From assembly GCA_009780795.1 (NCBI GenBank), contig WQZJ01000050.1:1-8593 (forward strand): 8,593 bases of DNA, in the 5' to 3' direction. The stretch's first letter is position 1, and each line of letters opens with the position of its first letter. The stretch comes from Methanomassiliicoccaceae archaeon. GTDB taxonomy: Archaea; Thermoplasmatota; Thermoplasmata; Methanomassiliicoccales; Methanomethylophilaceae. Below are positions 1-6,428 of this stretch, in pieces. The notes under the pieces were generated by a model. It was not told where the DNA came from and did no database searches. It saw nothing but the letters and a program-made list of their open reading frames with translations. The position numbers and the translations under genes were made by a program.

Positions 1-98
1 ACGGACACGTCGGGCTGGTGGGCGGATCCGCGCAGGTCGAAGAGATAATAGAGCGTACCAGACCGGAAAAATATGTAAAGGCGCTGAACGCTCTGTGA
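1..98 (+). CDS. C-terminal end of an unidentified protein (5' truncated)
   Basis: An open frame runs from the window edge (codons starting at position 3) to a TGA at 96-98 and gives 31 residues, beginning GHVGLVGGSAQVEEII and ending EKYVKALNAL. The tail is charged and probably helical, with no membrane segment and no motif that I recognise. The next gene (ilvE) starts only 13 nt after this stop, with its ribosome binding site inside the gap, so the two are probably co-transcribed. The upstream part lies outside the window, and I do not propose a function. Confidence 0.7.
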   Translation, partial: GHVGLVGGSAQVEEIIERTRPEKYVKALNAL

Positions 99-111
99 AA
101 GAGGTATAAAG

Positions 112-1023
112 ATGGAGAAGACCGAGAAGATATGGATGGATGGGGAATTTGTAAACTGGGACGACGCGAAGGTTCACGTCCTTGCTCACGCACTGAATTA
201 CGGGACGGGCGTCTTCGAAGGGATCAGGGTATACGAGACCTCGAAGGGGCTTTCCATATTCAGGCTGAAAGAGCATGTGAAGAGGCTTATGGATGCATGC
301 AAGGTCATGTGCTTCGACCTCAAGTACACGCATGACGAGATATGTGAGGCCATAAGCGCCACCGTCAAGATGAACAAGAAGGTGGATTACGTCAAACCGT
401 GCGTCTTCCTCGGAGGGGAGGCGGTCGGTCTCAACCCGATAAACGTTCCCGTCAAGTTCACGATAACCTCCATCTATCTGGGCTCGTACCTTGGAAAGGA
501 GGCTCAGGAGAAAGGCGCGTCGCTGGTCACATCATCCTGGTTCAGGCCGTGGAACCTCGCCGCGCCGGCGGGCGCGAAGGTGAACGGCATATACGTCACG
601 TCATGCCTCGCCAAGATGGAGGCGAAGCACCGCGGGGCCGATGAGGCGGTCATGCTCAACGCACAGGGGAACATCGCGGAGTGCAGCGGTGAGAACCTGT
701 TCATATTCAAGCGCGGCAAACTATACACTTCGAAGACATCGGACAGCATACTCGAGGGCATCACCAGGAACTCGATAATGGAGATAGCCGGCGATCTGGG
801 TTATGAGGTCGTCGAGGACGAGATAACAAGGATCGAGATGTACACCGCGGACGAGGTCTTCATGACCGGTACCGCCGCCGAGATAACCATGGTGACGAAG
901 ATAGACAACCGCCTGATAGGCGATGGGAAGCCGGGAAAAGTGGGAAAACAACTGGCGGAGAAGTACGCGGATGTCGTACGCGGGAAGGACCCGAAGTACG
1001 AAAAGTGGCTCTACCGCATCTGA
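112..1023 (+). CDS. ilvE: Branched-chain amino acid aminotransferase (class IV PLP enzyme)
   Basis: This 303-residue protein is a fold-type IV, PLP-dependent aminotransferase, of the usual length for IlvE (about 300). It should catalyse the last step of valine, leucine and isoleucine synthesis, or the reverse, using glutamate/2-oxoglutarate in the cytoplasm. Visible family signatures are the N-terminal ALNYGTGVFEGIR segment (27-39), the Schiff-base lysine K156 in PAGAKVNG, and E190 followed by SGENLF (192-197). E190 lies 34 residues after the lysine, matching the K159/E193 spacing of E. coli IlvE; the conserved glutamate contacts the pyridine nitrogen. The TGTAAEIT motif (252-259) is also typical. 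The ATG at 112 has a GAGGT ribosome binding site at 101-105. The gene lies 13 nt after an upstream stop, so it is probably the distal gene of an operon. D-amino-acid aminotransferase and ADC lyase are relatives, but the EGIR motif and overall match favour IlvE. Confidence 0.93.
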   Translation: MEKTEKIWMDGEFVNWDDAKVHVLAHALNYGTGVFEGIRVYETSKGLSIFRLKEHVKRLMDACKVMCFDLKYTHDEICEAISATVKMNKKVDYVKPCVFLGGEAVGLNPINVPVKFTITSIYLGSYLGKEAQEKGASLVTSSWFRPWNLAAPAGAKVNGIYVTSCLAKMEAKHRGADEAVMLNAQGNIAECSGENLFIFKRGKLYTSKTSDSILEGITRNSIMEIAGDLGYEVVEDEITRIEMYTADEVFMTGTAAEITMVTKIDNRLIGDGKPGKVGKQLAEKYADVVRGKDPKYEKWLYRI

Positions 1024-1065
1024 TATCCTTTCGGGATTCGTACGGCACATCATGAAACACTCATC

Positions 1066-1100
1066 GGGTGCATGGGCACATGCATCCGTATATATTTTTT
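1066..1100 (+). terminator. Hairpin plus T-tract after ilvE
   Basis: Positions 1066-1074 pair with 1079-1087 to form a 9-bp stem (one G-U pair) around a GGCA loop. A T6 run follows at 1095-1100. Both elements are read in the ilvE direction and lie about 40-80 nt past its stop. Archaeal termination depends mainly on the T-run, so this is a plausible terminator. The same A/T-rich stretch could also serve as a promoter element for the next gene. Confidence 0.5.
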
Positions 1101-1126
1101 AAAACAGGCAAACATTAAATACAATC
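1088..1126 (+). promoter_or_regulatory. Candidate promoter of the small membrane protein gene
   Basis: Two A/T-rich, TATA-like stretches precede the gene at 1196: TATATTTTTTAAAA (1091-1104) and ACATTAAATACAA (1112-1124). The second would place transcription start near 1143 and leave a leader of about 50 nt carrying the GGAGGT ribosome binding site at 1185-1190. I cannot tell which element is used. Confidence 0.4.
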
Positions 1127-1195
1127 TAACCTGTTGCGGTACCATGGTAAATGCTGGCGCATGTGCGCTGTTGACTGACCATTTGGAGGTATAAG

Positions 1196-1498
1196 ATGGA
1201 ATGGATGGAATTCCTAACGATCCTGGTGTTCGCCTTCGCCGCTGTCATGTTCGTGGCGGGCGTGTTCACCGCATATTTCGGAAGCGGTAAAAGCAGAAGG
1301 GTCGGATTGGCCCTCTTGATCGTCGGCCTGGCCGTCGGTATTGTCTGGGCATTCCTTGTGGGATGGAGTGGCATACCGCTGTTCGACGCGGTCGCCGGGT
1401 GGGACGTCATGTACCTCGCGATCGTGAACATCGTTGCCGCATTGGTCGGTGTGGCCGCTGCCGTCGGAATATTCCTCGCAGCGGTCATGAAAAGTTAA
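1196..1498 (+). CDS. Small three-helix membrane protein of unknown function
   Basis: This 100-residue hydrophobic protein has three predicted membrane helices at about 6-28, 36-57 and 71-97. The only strongly charged patch is GSGKSRR (30-35) in the first loop, which by the positive-inside rule would face the cytoplasm and put the N-terminus outside. The second loop (58-70) carries the only acidic residues after the N-terminus, D64 and D70. The ATG at 1196 has a near-perfect ribosome binding site, GGAGGT at 1185-1190, with 5 nt spacing. It appears to be transcribed alone: a hairpin precedes it, another follows it, and the next gene is convergent. I recognise no family. The third helix is rich in Ala, Val and Gly, which would allow tight packing or oligomerisation. 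The real-gene call rests on the strong ribosome binding site, coherent topology and flanking signals. Confidence 0.75.
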   Translation: MEWMEFLTILVFAFAAVMFVAGVFTAYFGSGKSRRVGLALLIVGLAVGIVWAFLVGWSGIPLFDAVAGWDVMYLAIVNIVAALVGVAAAVGIFLAAVMKS

Positions 1499-1500
1499 AC

Positions 1501-1534
1501 AGTGGCTCAGCCACTTTCACCTTCTATTTCATTC
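1501..1534 (+). terminator. Hairpin terminator after the small membrane protein gene
   Basis: AGTGGCTCAGCCACT (1501-1515) folds into a 6-bp stem with a TCA loop, starting 2 nt after the stop codon. A pyrimidine-rich stretch with short T-runs follows to about 1534. It lies in the 55-nt gap between two convergent genes. The palindrome reads the same on the minus strand, so it could serve both transcripts. Confidence 0.5.
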
Positions 1535-1553
1535 TTATCGATTTGAGCCGCGT

Positions 1554-2546
1554 TCATAAGAATATGGTTCTCGCATACACCACGTTAGGGTCGCCTATCC
1601 TTATCTGCACCGCGACGTCCGTCTCCCCGGACAGAGGTATCGTCCTCTCGGCAACACCGCCGCGGACCAGCGACCCGCCGTCCGTTCCGATGAGAGTTGA
1701 CGACGGCGTGATACCAGACGCTATTATCTGGGCGATCGATGTCCTGGACATCCCGCCCATGACACATATCATCCCGTCGTCATACTGAGTGAGTGCTATG
1801 CTGCTATAAACGTCACCGCTACCGGCGGTGTATTCGAACCCGACGGACAGCGTGTCCGGTACGGCGGTCACGTTCAGACCGTACGTCACGTTCGTGCGTG
1901 ACAGCATCAGCGCCTTGCTCAAATCGCCCGACCGCTCCGTCGACGTTCTCTGTTCCGTCAGGATACTGTCCGGCACACCGAATATGTCGGATTGGTATGT
2001 CGCTGGCGCATCCATCAGCGTCTTTCCGTCCGCATACTTCCCGCCTATGGCGTACCCGGCCCAATACAGCGACCCACCGTCCCTGACCCAATCGAATATC
2101 TTGAAGTTGGTCTCACCGTCGTACACGCCCTTCGGCAGGACGCCGGATGTTATGAGGATCGCATCACCAGGTTCATATGCGGCATCGACGACCTCAAGGA
2201 GTCCCGCAGCATCCGTCACCTTCACGGAACCGACGAACCCTCTTATCTCAAGTTCCGCGGACAGTTGTGATATGAAACTCTTTTGGGACGCATGCGATGT
2301 CCCGTATACCGCGTGGCTCGCGTCATAGTATATGTGCAGCGTGTCGATAGGCTTGGCGTTATCATATGCCAGCACTGTGTATGAAACCGATGAGTTAGAC
2401 GTTGCCGTATACATCACCCCGTCCGATGTCGTCTCTGCCGATGCACCGTAATTGTACGGGACGGCGAAGTACGAAAGTGCCTGACCTACGATGATCATTG
2501 AAAATATCAATACCATTATCACCAGGGCCGCATCCTTCTTAACCAT
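1554..2546 (-). CDS. Single-pass membrane-anchored protein with a large external domain, partner of the GT-C gene
   Basis: The protein has 330 residues from the ATG at 2546. A short basic N-terminus (MVKK) is followed by one hydrophobic helix (about 6-29) with no obvious cleavage site, then about 300 polar, Ser/Thr/Gly/Asp-rich residues. This looks like an uncleaved signal anchor with an external domain. N-glycosylation sequons occur at N51, N219 and N225. Residues 127-167 (DAILITSGVLP, then FDWVRDGGSLYWAG) alternate beta strands and a GG turn and resemble the Rossmann/amidotransferase-like fold of DUF4350-type proteins; I see no catalytic Cys-His pair. Another ATG seven codons upstream is in frame, but the AAGGAGG ribosome binding site at 2556-2562 fits the 2546 start. 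The start overlaps the end of the glycosyltransferase gene by 8 nt, implying coupled translation and a shared task. Specific function is unknown. Confidence 0.78.
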   Translation of the reverse strand: MVKKDAALVIMVLIFSMIIVGQALSYFAVPYNYGASAETTSDGVMYTATSNSSVSYTVLAYDNAKPIDTLHIYYDASHAVYGTSHASQKSFISQLSAELEIRGFVGSVKVTDAAGLLEVVDAAYEPGDAILITSGVLPKGVYDGETNFKIFDWVRDGGSLYWAGYAIGGKYADGKTLMDAPATYQSDIFGVPDSILTEQRTSTERSGDLSKALMLSRTNVTYGLNVTAVPDTLSVGFEYTAGSGDVYSSIALTQYDDGMICVMGGMSRTSIAQIIASGITPSSTLIGTDGGSLVRGGVAERTIPLSGETDVAVQIRIGDPNVVYARTIFL

Positions 2547-3888
2547 ACGATCCGGCCTCCTTCTCATGCCTTCTCCAGTATAGCAGGATAAGAATTATCC
2601 CTATGACCTCGATGACGGCCGTCACCACCATTACCACAGAATGTTTGGAGAGCCCGAACAGTAGCGGCTGTTGCATCCATTCCATCATTGAGACGACTGT
2701 GCTTATCTTCATCACGTCCGTATATGCGGCAAGTGACAGGAACACGGACATGTTGTTCACCGCGTGCAGCGTCGCACCCGTCACAAGTACGGCGAACGGC
2801 ACGATGAAACGTTTATCGTACATCGCTATGAAACATATCAGGAACGGCAGCGTCAACATCAGGAACGACGGTTGCGCGGGCCATATGAATATCACGGATG
2901 CCGTGACCATGAGACATGTGAAGAACGCCTTGTCTTTGTCACCGGCACCCTTCTTGTACATTCTGTACGCGAGCAGTGCCGCGACGGCGAAGAGAGCCAG
3001 CTGCAGCCATATCACCAGTCTCATACCGAATGAGACCAGTGACGACCAAACCCCATCGTCCGCGGACACCGGACCCCCGTCCACCCTCGATGTAAAGAAC
3101 GCCAGAGAGTCCATCACCGTACCGTCGAGTATCTGCGGTATGTAGATTATCAACGCCATCACACCCGCACCGATCGCTGCGGTCAGTATGCGTCTCCTCA
3201 TGGTCCCGAGATCCCCTTTATGTTTCAGCACTATGTACGCGATCAACACGAATATTATGAACAGCGGGAACACCTTCAGCAGGACCGCTACCGCCAGAGA
3301 GGCTCCCGCCAGAAGGTCGTGCCCTTTGTACAGCGCATACGCGGAGAGCACCATGAACATCACATAGATCGAATCGAACATTCCGTGCACCGACGATGTG
3401 TATATCACAAGCGGGCACAAGAACCACAATGCGAAACCGTATGTCGCCTTCCTCTCGTCGCCGGTTCTTTCTTTTATGATCCTGTACACAAGGTATCCGA
3501 CGAGCACGTCCGATATCAACATGGGTATCTTAACGAAGAAGTTGAACACCGGCGTTGTCAGCGTGGCCGTGTAAAATCCTACGAAGCTCTCCACATGGAG
3601 CAGCTCATCGAACAGATGACCGTAATCTGTCACACCGAACACATTCATGACAACGGACATTATGCCCAAGATGTAACCCCAAACGGGCGTGTACCAATAC
3701 CCGCTGAGGCCGTACAGACCCTCGCCCGCTTGTATATGCTGTATGGTAAGCGCCCAATGCGACACGTCGTACCCGTACGTGAGCAGCGGCATGAGCACCA
3801 ATCGTATCACCAGACCAGCGATGAGTATCATCGCCACGGGCCGTTTCAGGAACGTTATGACCGCCTTCGGTATCTCTTCCGCTCGCAC
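2539..3888 (-). CDS. Multi-pass GT-C type glycosyltransferase (dolichyl-phosphate-sugar dependent, mannosyltransferase-like)
   Basis: This 449-residue protein has roughly ten or more hydrophobic helices. The GT-C layout is recognisable: D41 in the first external loop after helix 1 (TYGYDVSH), then YWYTPVW (64-70, like the Y-x-Y-P motif of GT39/GT87/PIG-M relatives), KIPMLISDVLVG (120-131), the HGMFDS segment (168-173, like the usual GQ-x-D), and LLKVFPLF (203-210). Such enzymes move a sugar from a polyprenyl-phosphate donor to a lipid, glycan or protein on the outer membrane face. D41 is the likely catalytic or metal-binding residue by family analogy. The start is GTG at 3888: an in-frame TAG lies five codons upstream and no ATG is available before M20. 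The stop overlaps the next gene by 8 nt, so this is a two-gene operon. Acceptor and exact sugar cannot be read from the sequence. Confidence 0.85.
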   Translation of the reverse strand: MRAEEIPKAVITFLKRPVAMILIAGLVIRLVLMPLLTYGYDVSHWALTIQHIQAGEGLYGLSGYWYTPVWGYILGIMSVVMNVFGVTDYGHLFDELLHVESFVGFYTATLTTPVFNFFVKIPMLISDVLVGYLVYRIIKERTGDERKATYGFALWFLCPLVIYTSSVHGMFDSIYVMFMVLSAYALYKGHDLLAGASLAVAVLLKVFPLFIIFVLIAYIVLKHKGDLGTMRRRILTAAIGAGVMALIIYIPQILDGTVMDSLAFFTSRVDGGPVSADDGVWSSLVSFGMRLVIWLQLALFAVAALLAYRMYKKGAGDKDKAFFTCLMVTASVIFIWPAQPSFLMLTLPFLICFIAMYDKRFIVPFAVLVTGATLHAVNNMSVFLSLAAYTDVMKISTVVSMMEWMQQPLLFGLSKHSVVMVVTAVIEVIGIILILLYWRRHEKEAGSYG

Positions 3889-3932
3889 GCGGATGTATGC
3901 CTAAGTAAGTATTTGTTATGTTCTCCCGGTGC

Positions 3933-3953
3933 CGGCGGCACAGCTTACCGCCG
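3933..3953 (-). other. Stable hairpin in the glycosyltransferase leader
   Basis: On the minus strand, CGGCGGTA pairs with TGCCGCCG to give an 8-bp stem (one G-U pair) around a 5-nt AGCTG loop. It lies between the TATA box (3976-3985) and the GTG start (3888), so it would fall in the first part of the mRNA leader. No T-tract follows on either strand, so it is not a simple terminator. It may affect translation or mRNA stability. Confidence 0.45.
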
Positions 3954-3975
3954 TATCGCCGCACTTATAGCCTCT

Positions 3976-3985
3976 GTTTATATAC
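3976..3985 (-). promoter_or_regulatory. TATA box of the glycosyltransferase operon
   Basis: The minus strand reads GTATATAAAC, close to an archaeal TATA consensus. Transcription would start about 25 nt further on, near 3955, giving a leader of roughly 65 nt before the GTG at 3888. The box sits in the 196-nt divergent region shared with gar1. Confidence 0.5.
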
Positions 3986-4000
3986 TCGCGCATTCCTTCA

Positions 4001-4041
4001 ATATAAATGTGACGAAAATCATTAAATAGTAGATATATTAT
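4001..4041 (+). promoter_or_regulatory. Promoter region of gar1-tfb
   Basis: This very A/T-rich stretch holds three TATA-like candidates: ATATAAATG (4001-4009), CATTAAATAG (4020-4029) and GATATATTATC (4032-4042). The middle one, with the A-rich GAAAAT just upstream as a possible BRE, would start transcription near 4050. A short 6-bp hairpin (4055-4060 with 4069-4074, A-rich loop) lies before the ATG at 4085. I cannot decide between the candidates. Confidence 0.45.
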
Positions 4042-4084
4042 CGTTCACAAAACTCGGTAGATAAAAAACTATCGTGCCGCGGGT

Positions 4085-4351
4085 ATGAATATGGATGTTT
4101 TAGGCGTTGTGGAAGATGTGTCTCATGAGGGGCTCCTCATAGTAAGAGGCGACGTCACGCCGGAATACGGTAACGTTGTCTACGACGCCAAACAAAACAG
4201 GATAGGGACCGTTAAAAGGGTGTTCGGACCGGTCGACAGACCGTACGTTTCCGTAACGCCCGTGGACAGAACGGTACTCAAGAACGTATCCGGCAAGAAG
4301 GTCTACTTTGAAAGGGGGGCTCAATATGGCAAAAACAAGAGAAGGAACTGA
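4085..4351 (+). CDS. gar1: H/ACA ribonucleoprotein subunit Gar1
   Basis: This 88-residue protein matches the small archaeal Gar1. The reduced beta-barrel core is visible in GVVEDVSHEGLLIVRG (7-22), GNVVYD (29-34), IGTVKRVFGPVDRPYVSV (40-57) and the closing KKVYFE (71-76), followed by a basic tail (KNKRR). Gar1 binds Cbf5 and promotes substrate turnover in H/ACA guide-RNA pseudouridylation of rRNA. The start is the ATG at 4085; a second ATG two codons later (4091) is equally possible. Neither has a clear ribosome binding site. The last 26 nt overlap the start of tfb, an arrangement that fits the frequent gar1-tfb pairing in archaeal genomes. The Gar1 tail is therefore encoded by DNA that also encodes the TFB N-terminus and holds its ribosome binding site. 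Confidence 0.92.
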   Translation: MNMDVLGVVEDVSHEGLLIVRGDVTPEYGNVVYDAKQNRIGTVKRVFGPVDRPYVSVTPVDRTVLKNVSGKKVYFERGAQYGKNKRRN

Positions 4352-5258
4352 TGAGGTCGAGAAGTGCCCGGAATGCGGAAGCCGGCACCTTGTGCGCGAT
4401 TACGAAAGAGGGGAGCTGCTGTGCGAGGACTGCGGCCTCGTACTTGACGATCAGTTCATAGATCAGGGACCGGAGTGGAGGGCCTTCGACGTCGAACAGG
4501 GCGAGAAGAGAGCACGTACCGGTGCCCCCATGACGTACACGATACACGATAAAGGTCTGAGCACCGAGATATCATGGAAGAACAAGGACAGCTACGGAAA
4601 GAGCATCCCCACCCGCAACAGGGCGCAGTTATACCGCCTGAGGAAATGGCAGAGAAGGATCAGGGTCTCCAACGCAACCGAGAGGAACCTTGCGTTCGCA
4701 TTGTCCGAATTGGACAGAATGGCGTCGGCGATGGGCCTTCCCAGGAATGTCAGGGAAACGGCGGCGATGGTCTACAGGAAGGCGGTCAACAAGAACCTCA
4801 TAAGGGGAAGGAGCATCGAGGGCGTGGTGGCTGCCTCGCTGTACGCGGCATGCAGACAGTGCGGTGTCCCGAGGACACTGGACGAGGTGGCCGGATCTAG
4901 CCGCGTCGGACGGAAGGAGATAGGAAGGACGTACAGGTTCATGACCCGTGAGCTTAAATTGAAACTGATGCCCACGAAACCTCAGGACTATGTGCAGAGA
5001 TTCTGCTCGGAGCTGAAGCTCAGCGGCGAGGTCCAGAGCAAAGCGGCCGAGATACTGAAGGACGCATCCGAAAAGGAACTTACATCCGGAAGAGGTCCCA
5101 CAGGCGTTGCCGCAGCGGCGATATACATCTCATCGATACTGTGCAATGAGCGCAGGACCCAAAGGGAAGTTGCCGACGTTGCCGGTGTGACCGAAGTTAC
5201 CATAAGGAACCGCTACAAGGAACTGACGGAAAAACTCGGAATAGAGATACAGCTCTGA
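4326..5258 (+). CDS. tfb: Transcription initiation factor IIB (TFB)
   Basis: This is a full-length archaeal TFB of 310 residues. It bridges the TBP-TATA complex and RNA polymerase and sets the transcription start. Domains in order are an N-terminal zinc ribbon with C14, C17, C33 and C36 (C-x2-C-x15-C-x2-C), the B-reader/linker region (GPEWRAFD 48-55, DKGLSTEI 75-82), cyclin repeat 1 (about 112-205) and cyclin repeat 2 (about 210-302). The second repeat ends in a helix-turn-helix (TQREVADVAGVTEVTIRNRY, 278-297), the family's BRE-recognition element. The ATG at 4326 has a G6 ribosome binding site at 4314-4319 with 6-nt spacing. An in-frame TTG at 4308 is less likely because it precedes that site. 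The gene overlaps gar1 by 26 nt in another frame and ends at a strong hairpin terminator. No key residue is missing. Confidence 0.97.
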   Translation: MAKTREGTDEVEKCPECGSRHLVRDYERGELLCEDCGLVLDDQFIDQGPEWRAFDVEQGEKRARTGAPMTYTIHDKGLSTEISWKNKDSYGKSIPTRNRAQLYRLRKWQRRIRVSNATERNLAFALSELDRMASAMGLPRNVRETAAMVYRKAVNKNLIRGRSIEGVVAASLYAACRQCGVPRTLDEVAGSSRVGRKEIGRTYRFMTRELKLKLMPTKPQDYVQRFCSELKLSGEVQSKAAEILKDASEKELTSGRGPTGVAAAAIYISSILCNERRTQREVADVAGVTEVTIRNRYKELTEKLGIEIQL

Positions 5259-5271
5259 ACCGTGAATAAAT

Positions 5272-5299
5272 GCGGGCTCGCCCGCGGAACATCTTTTTT
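5272..5299 (+). terminator. Terminator after tfb
   Basis: GCGGG (5272-5276) pairs with CCCGC (5281-5285) around a CTCG loop, and a T6 run follows at 5294-5299. It starts 14 nt after the tfb stop and lies in the 62-nt gap before the convergent endA stop. The stem also forms on the minus strand, where it is followed only by a weak ATTTATT stretch, so it mainly suits tfb. Confidence 0.7.
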
Positions 5300-5320
5300 A
5301 TAATGATACAGAGACAGCGC

Positions 5321-6373
5321 TCACGGTCTGAAGCGCTTGAACTCAAGATATTCGGCCTTATCCTTGATGCGGCAGAAGAGTATCTCCTTCTTGACGCCAT
5401 GCGCCAGCCTTACCGCTCTGGATATCTCGGGCCACATAAGTATGCGTGGACCATCGACCGCATGAACGAGGAACCTGGCGTGACATGTGTCGGGATCACT
5501 TTCGTAAACACGGAAGTGCGTACCGTACTTGAACCCGGTCTTGACGACGAGTCCCGCATCACGCATGTCGGAGAACGCCTTCGATCTCAGATCGAACTCG
5601 TCCTGCGCCGATCTTCCGAATTTGACCATGTCGGATGCCTTCATCCTCTTGCCGTTCTCTGTGTTTATCTCTTTGATCAGGTCCTTTGACATGAGATAGC
5701 ACGTCTCTATCAGCGAGAGCTGCAGGACGCTGCCGACGGTCTTCCCGAAAGATCCGTTGGTCCTGATGGATGATGACTGCTCACCGTCAAAAACGAATAC
5801 CCTGTCCTTTATCAGTTTGCCGTCCGCCTTGACATCGCTTCCGGTAACCGGTACCGACCCGGAGAGCTCACGTTTCGATACGAGGTAGTAGGTCATATCG
5901 CCCTCTTCGTCAACGATCCCGAACAGCAATTCCTTGTTCTTCGAACTCGTCATCTCAGCGAGTTCCATGAACGCATCCGTGCTGAACGCCGTTCTCTCCG
6001 ATACCGCCTTGACCAGATATTTGGGGCGGGAGTTGCTGAGTGTCTTTCCTCTGGGAAATACCGAGAGATCGAGATCGCTAGATTCCGCCTTTACAACGAA
6101 TCCCCTTTGTCTGATGTCACGATACACCATGTACCTGATGTCGAATCCTTCCGACGCAGCGGACGAATATGAGAAAAGGGATTCGAATGTCATCGCGTTA
6201 CCGTCACACAGAACTTCCAGACGGCCGGTCTCGAGAAGGAACGTCGCCTCTATCAGATCCAATTCCAGCGAACCGCCGCTGAGCGGATATCCGAAGTTGC
6301 CCTTGTTGTATATCTGACTGCTTTCCTTCTTGTCCGTGACGATGACGGAGTTCTCTTTCAGTATCCCGGGCAC
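5321..6373 (-). CDS. endA: tRNA-splicing endonuclease EndA, two fused units
   Basis: EndA cuts the bulge-helix-bulge motif at archaeal tRNA intron borders. This 350-residue form has two tandem units, as in the alpha2-type enzymes of Archaeoglobus and Thermoplasma. The C-terminal unit carries the catalytic triad Y290 (KTGFKYG, then FRVY), H298 (CHARFLV) and K329 (RLAHGVKKEILF). The N-terminal unit has the same plan, with LSGGSLELDLIEATFLLETG (31-50), YRDIRQRGFVVK (84-95) and PKYLVKAV (117-124). Its triad positions are F106, R116 and K147, so it looks catalytically dead and structural. The start is taken as GTG at 6373. A TATA-like ATAAATAC lies 22-29 nt upstream, implying a leaderless mRNA. 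The longer frame from TTG at 6439 would begin inside the trpB2 terminator hairpin and span this promoter. The gene is convergent with tfb. Identity is firm; the start is less so. Confidence 0.92.
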   Translation of the reverse strand: MPGILKENSVIVTDKKESSQIYNKGNFGYPLSGGSLELDLIEATFLLETGRLEVLCDGNAMTFESLFSYSSAASEGFDIRYMVYRDIRQRGFVVKAESSDLDLSVFPRGKTLSNSRPKYLVKAVSERTAFSTDAFMELAEMTSSKNKELLFGIVDEEGDMTYYLVSKRELSGSVPVTGSDVKADGKLIKDRVFVFDGEQSSSIRTNGSFGKTVGSVLQLSLIETCYLMSKDLIKEINTENGKRMKASDMVKFGRSAQDEFDLRSKAFSDMRDAGLVVKTGFKYGTHFRVYESDPDTCHARFLVHAVDGPRILMWPEISRAVRLAHGVKKEILFCRIKDKAEYLEFKRFRP

Positions 6374-6394
6374 ACCGATATGTACAATCGGACC

Positions 6395-6402
6395 GTATTT
6401 AT
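6395..6402 (-). promoter_or_regulatory. endA: TATA box of endA
   Basis: The minus strand reads ATAAATAC, preceded by an A-rich AAACA that could be the BRE. Its centre lies about 25 nt before the GTG at 6373, the expected distance for a transcript starting at or next to the start codon. No ribosome binding site is visible, which agrees with leaderless translation. Confidence 0.5.
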
Positions 6403-6428
6403 TGTTTCCTGGAAAAGTATGGATAATT

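Noticed and set aside
1828..2328. A 166-codon plus-strand open frame opposite the anchored-protein gene
   Set aside because: Ser/Pro/Thr-rich antisense translation with no start signal. The minus-strand frame has a ribosome binding site, a signal anchor and operon overlap.
2547..2567. Upstream ATG at 2567 as the start of the anchored-protein gene
   Set aside because: The AAGGAGG ribosome binding site lies between the two ATGs and fits the downstream one. The longer form would add only seven mostly basic residues before the anchor. It remains possible because a GGAG also precedes 2567.
3220..4029. A 269-codon plus-strand open frame opposite the glycosyltransferase gene
   Set aside because: Its translation is His/Arg/Gln-rich with no hydrophobic core or motif, it has no ribosome binding site, and it runs through the divergent promoter region. 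The minus strand has a coherent GT-C membrane protein. It is an antisense shadow.
4308..4325. TTG at 4308 as the tfb start
   Set aside because: The G6 ribosome binding site at 4314-4319 lies downstream of it and is well spaced from the ATG at 4326. The extra six residues are not part of the usual TFB N-terminus.
6381..6386. Isolated TGTACA between the endA TATA box and start, as a second TRP box
   Set aside because: TGTACA also occurs several times inside coding sequence (for example at 839, 2955, 3483 and 8489), so the hexamer alone is not specific. Only the 7838-7867 site has repeat architecture.
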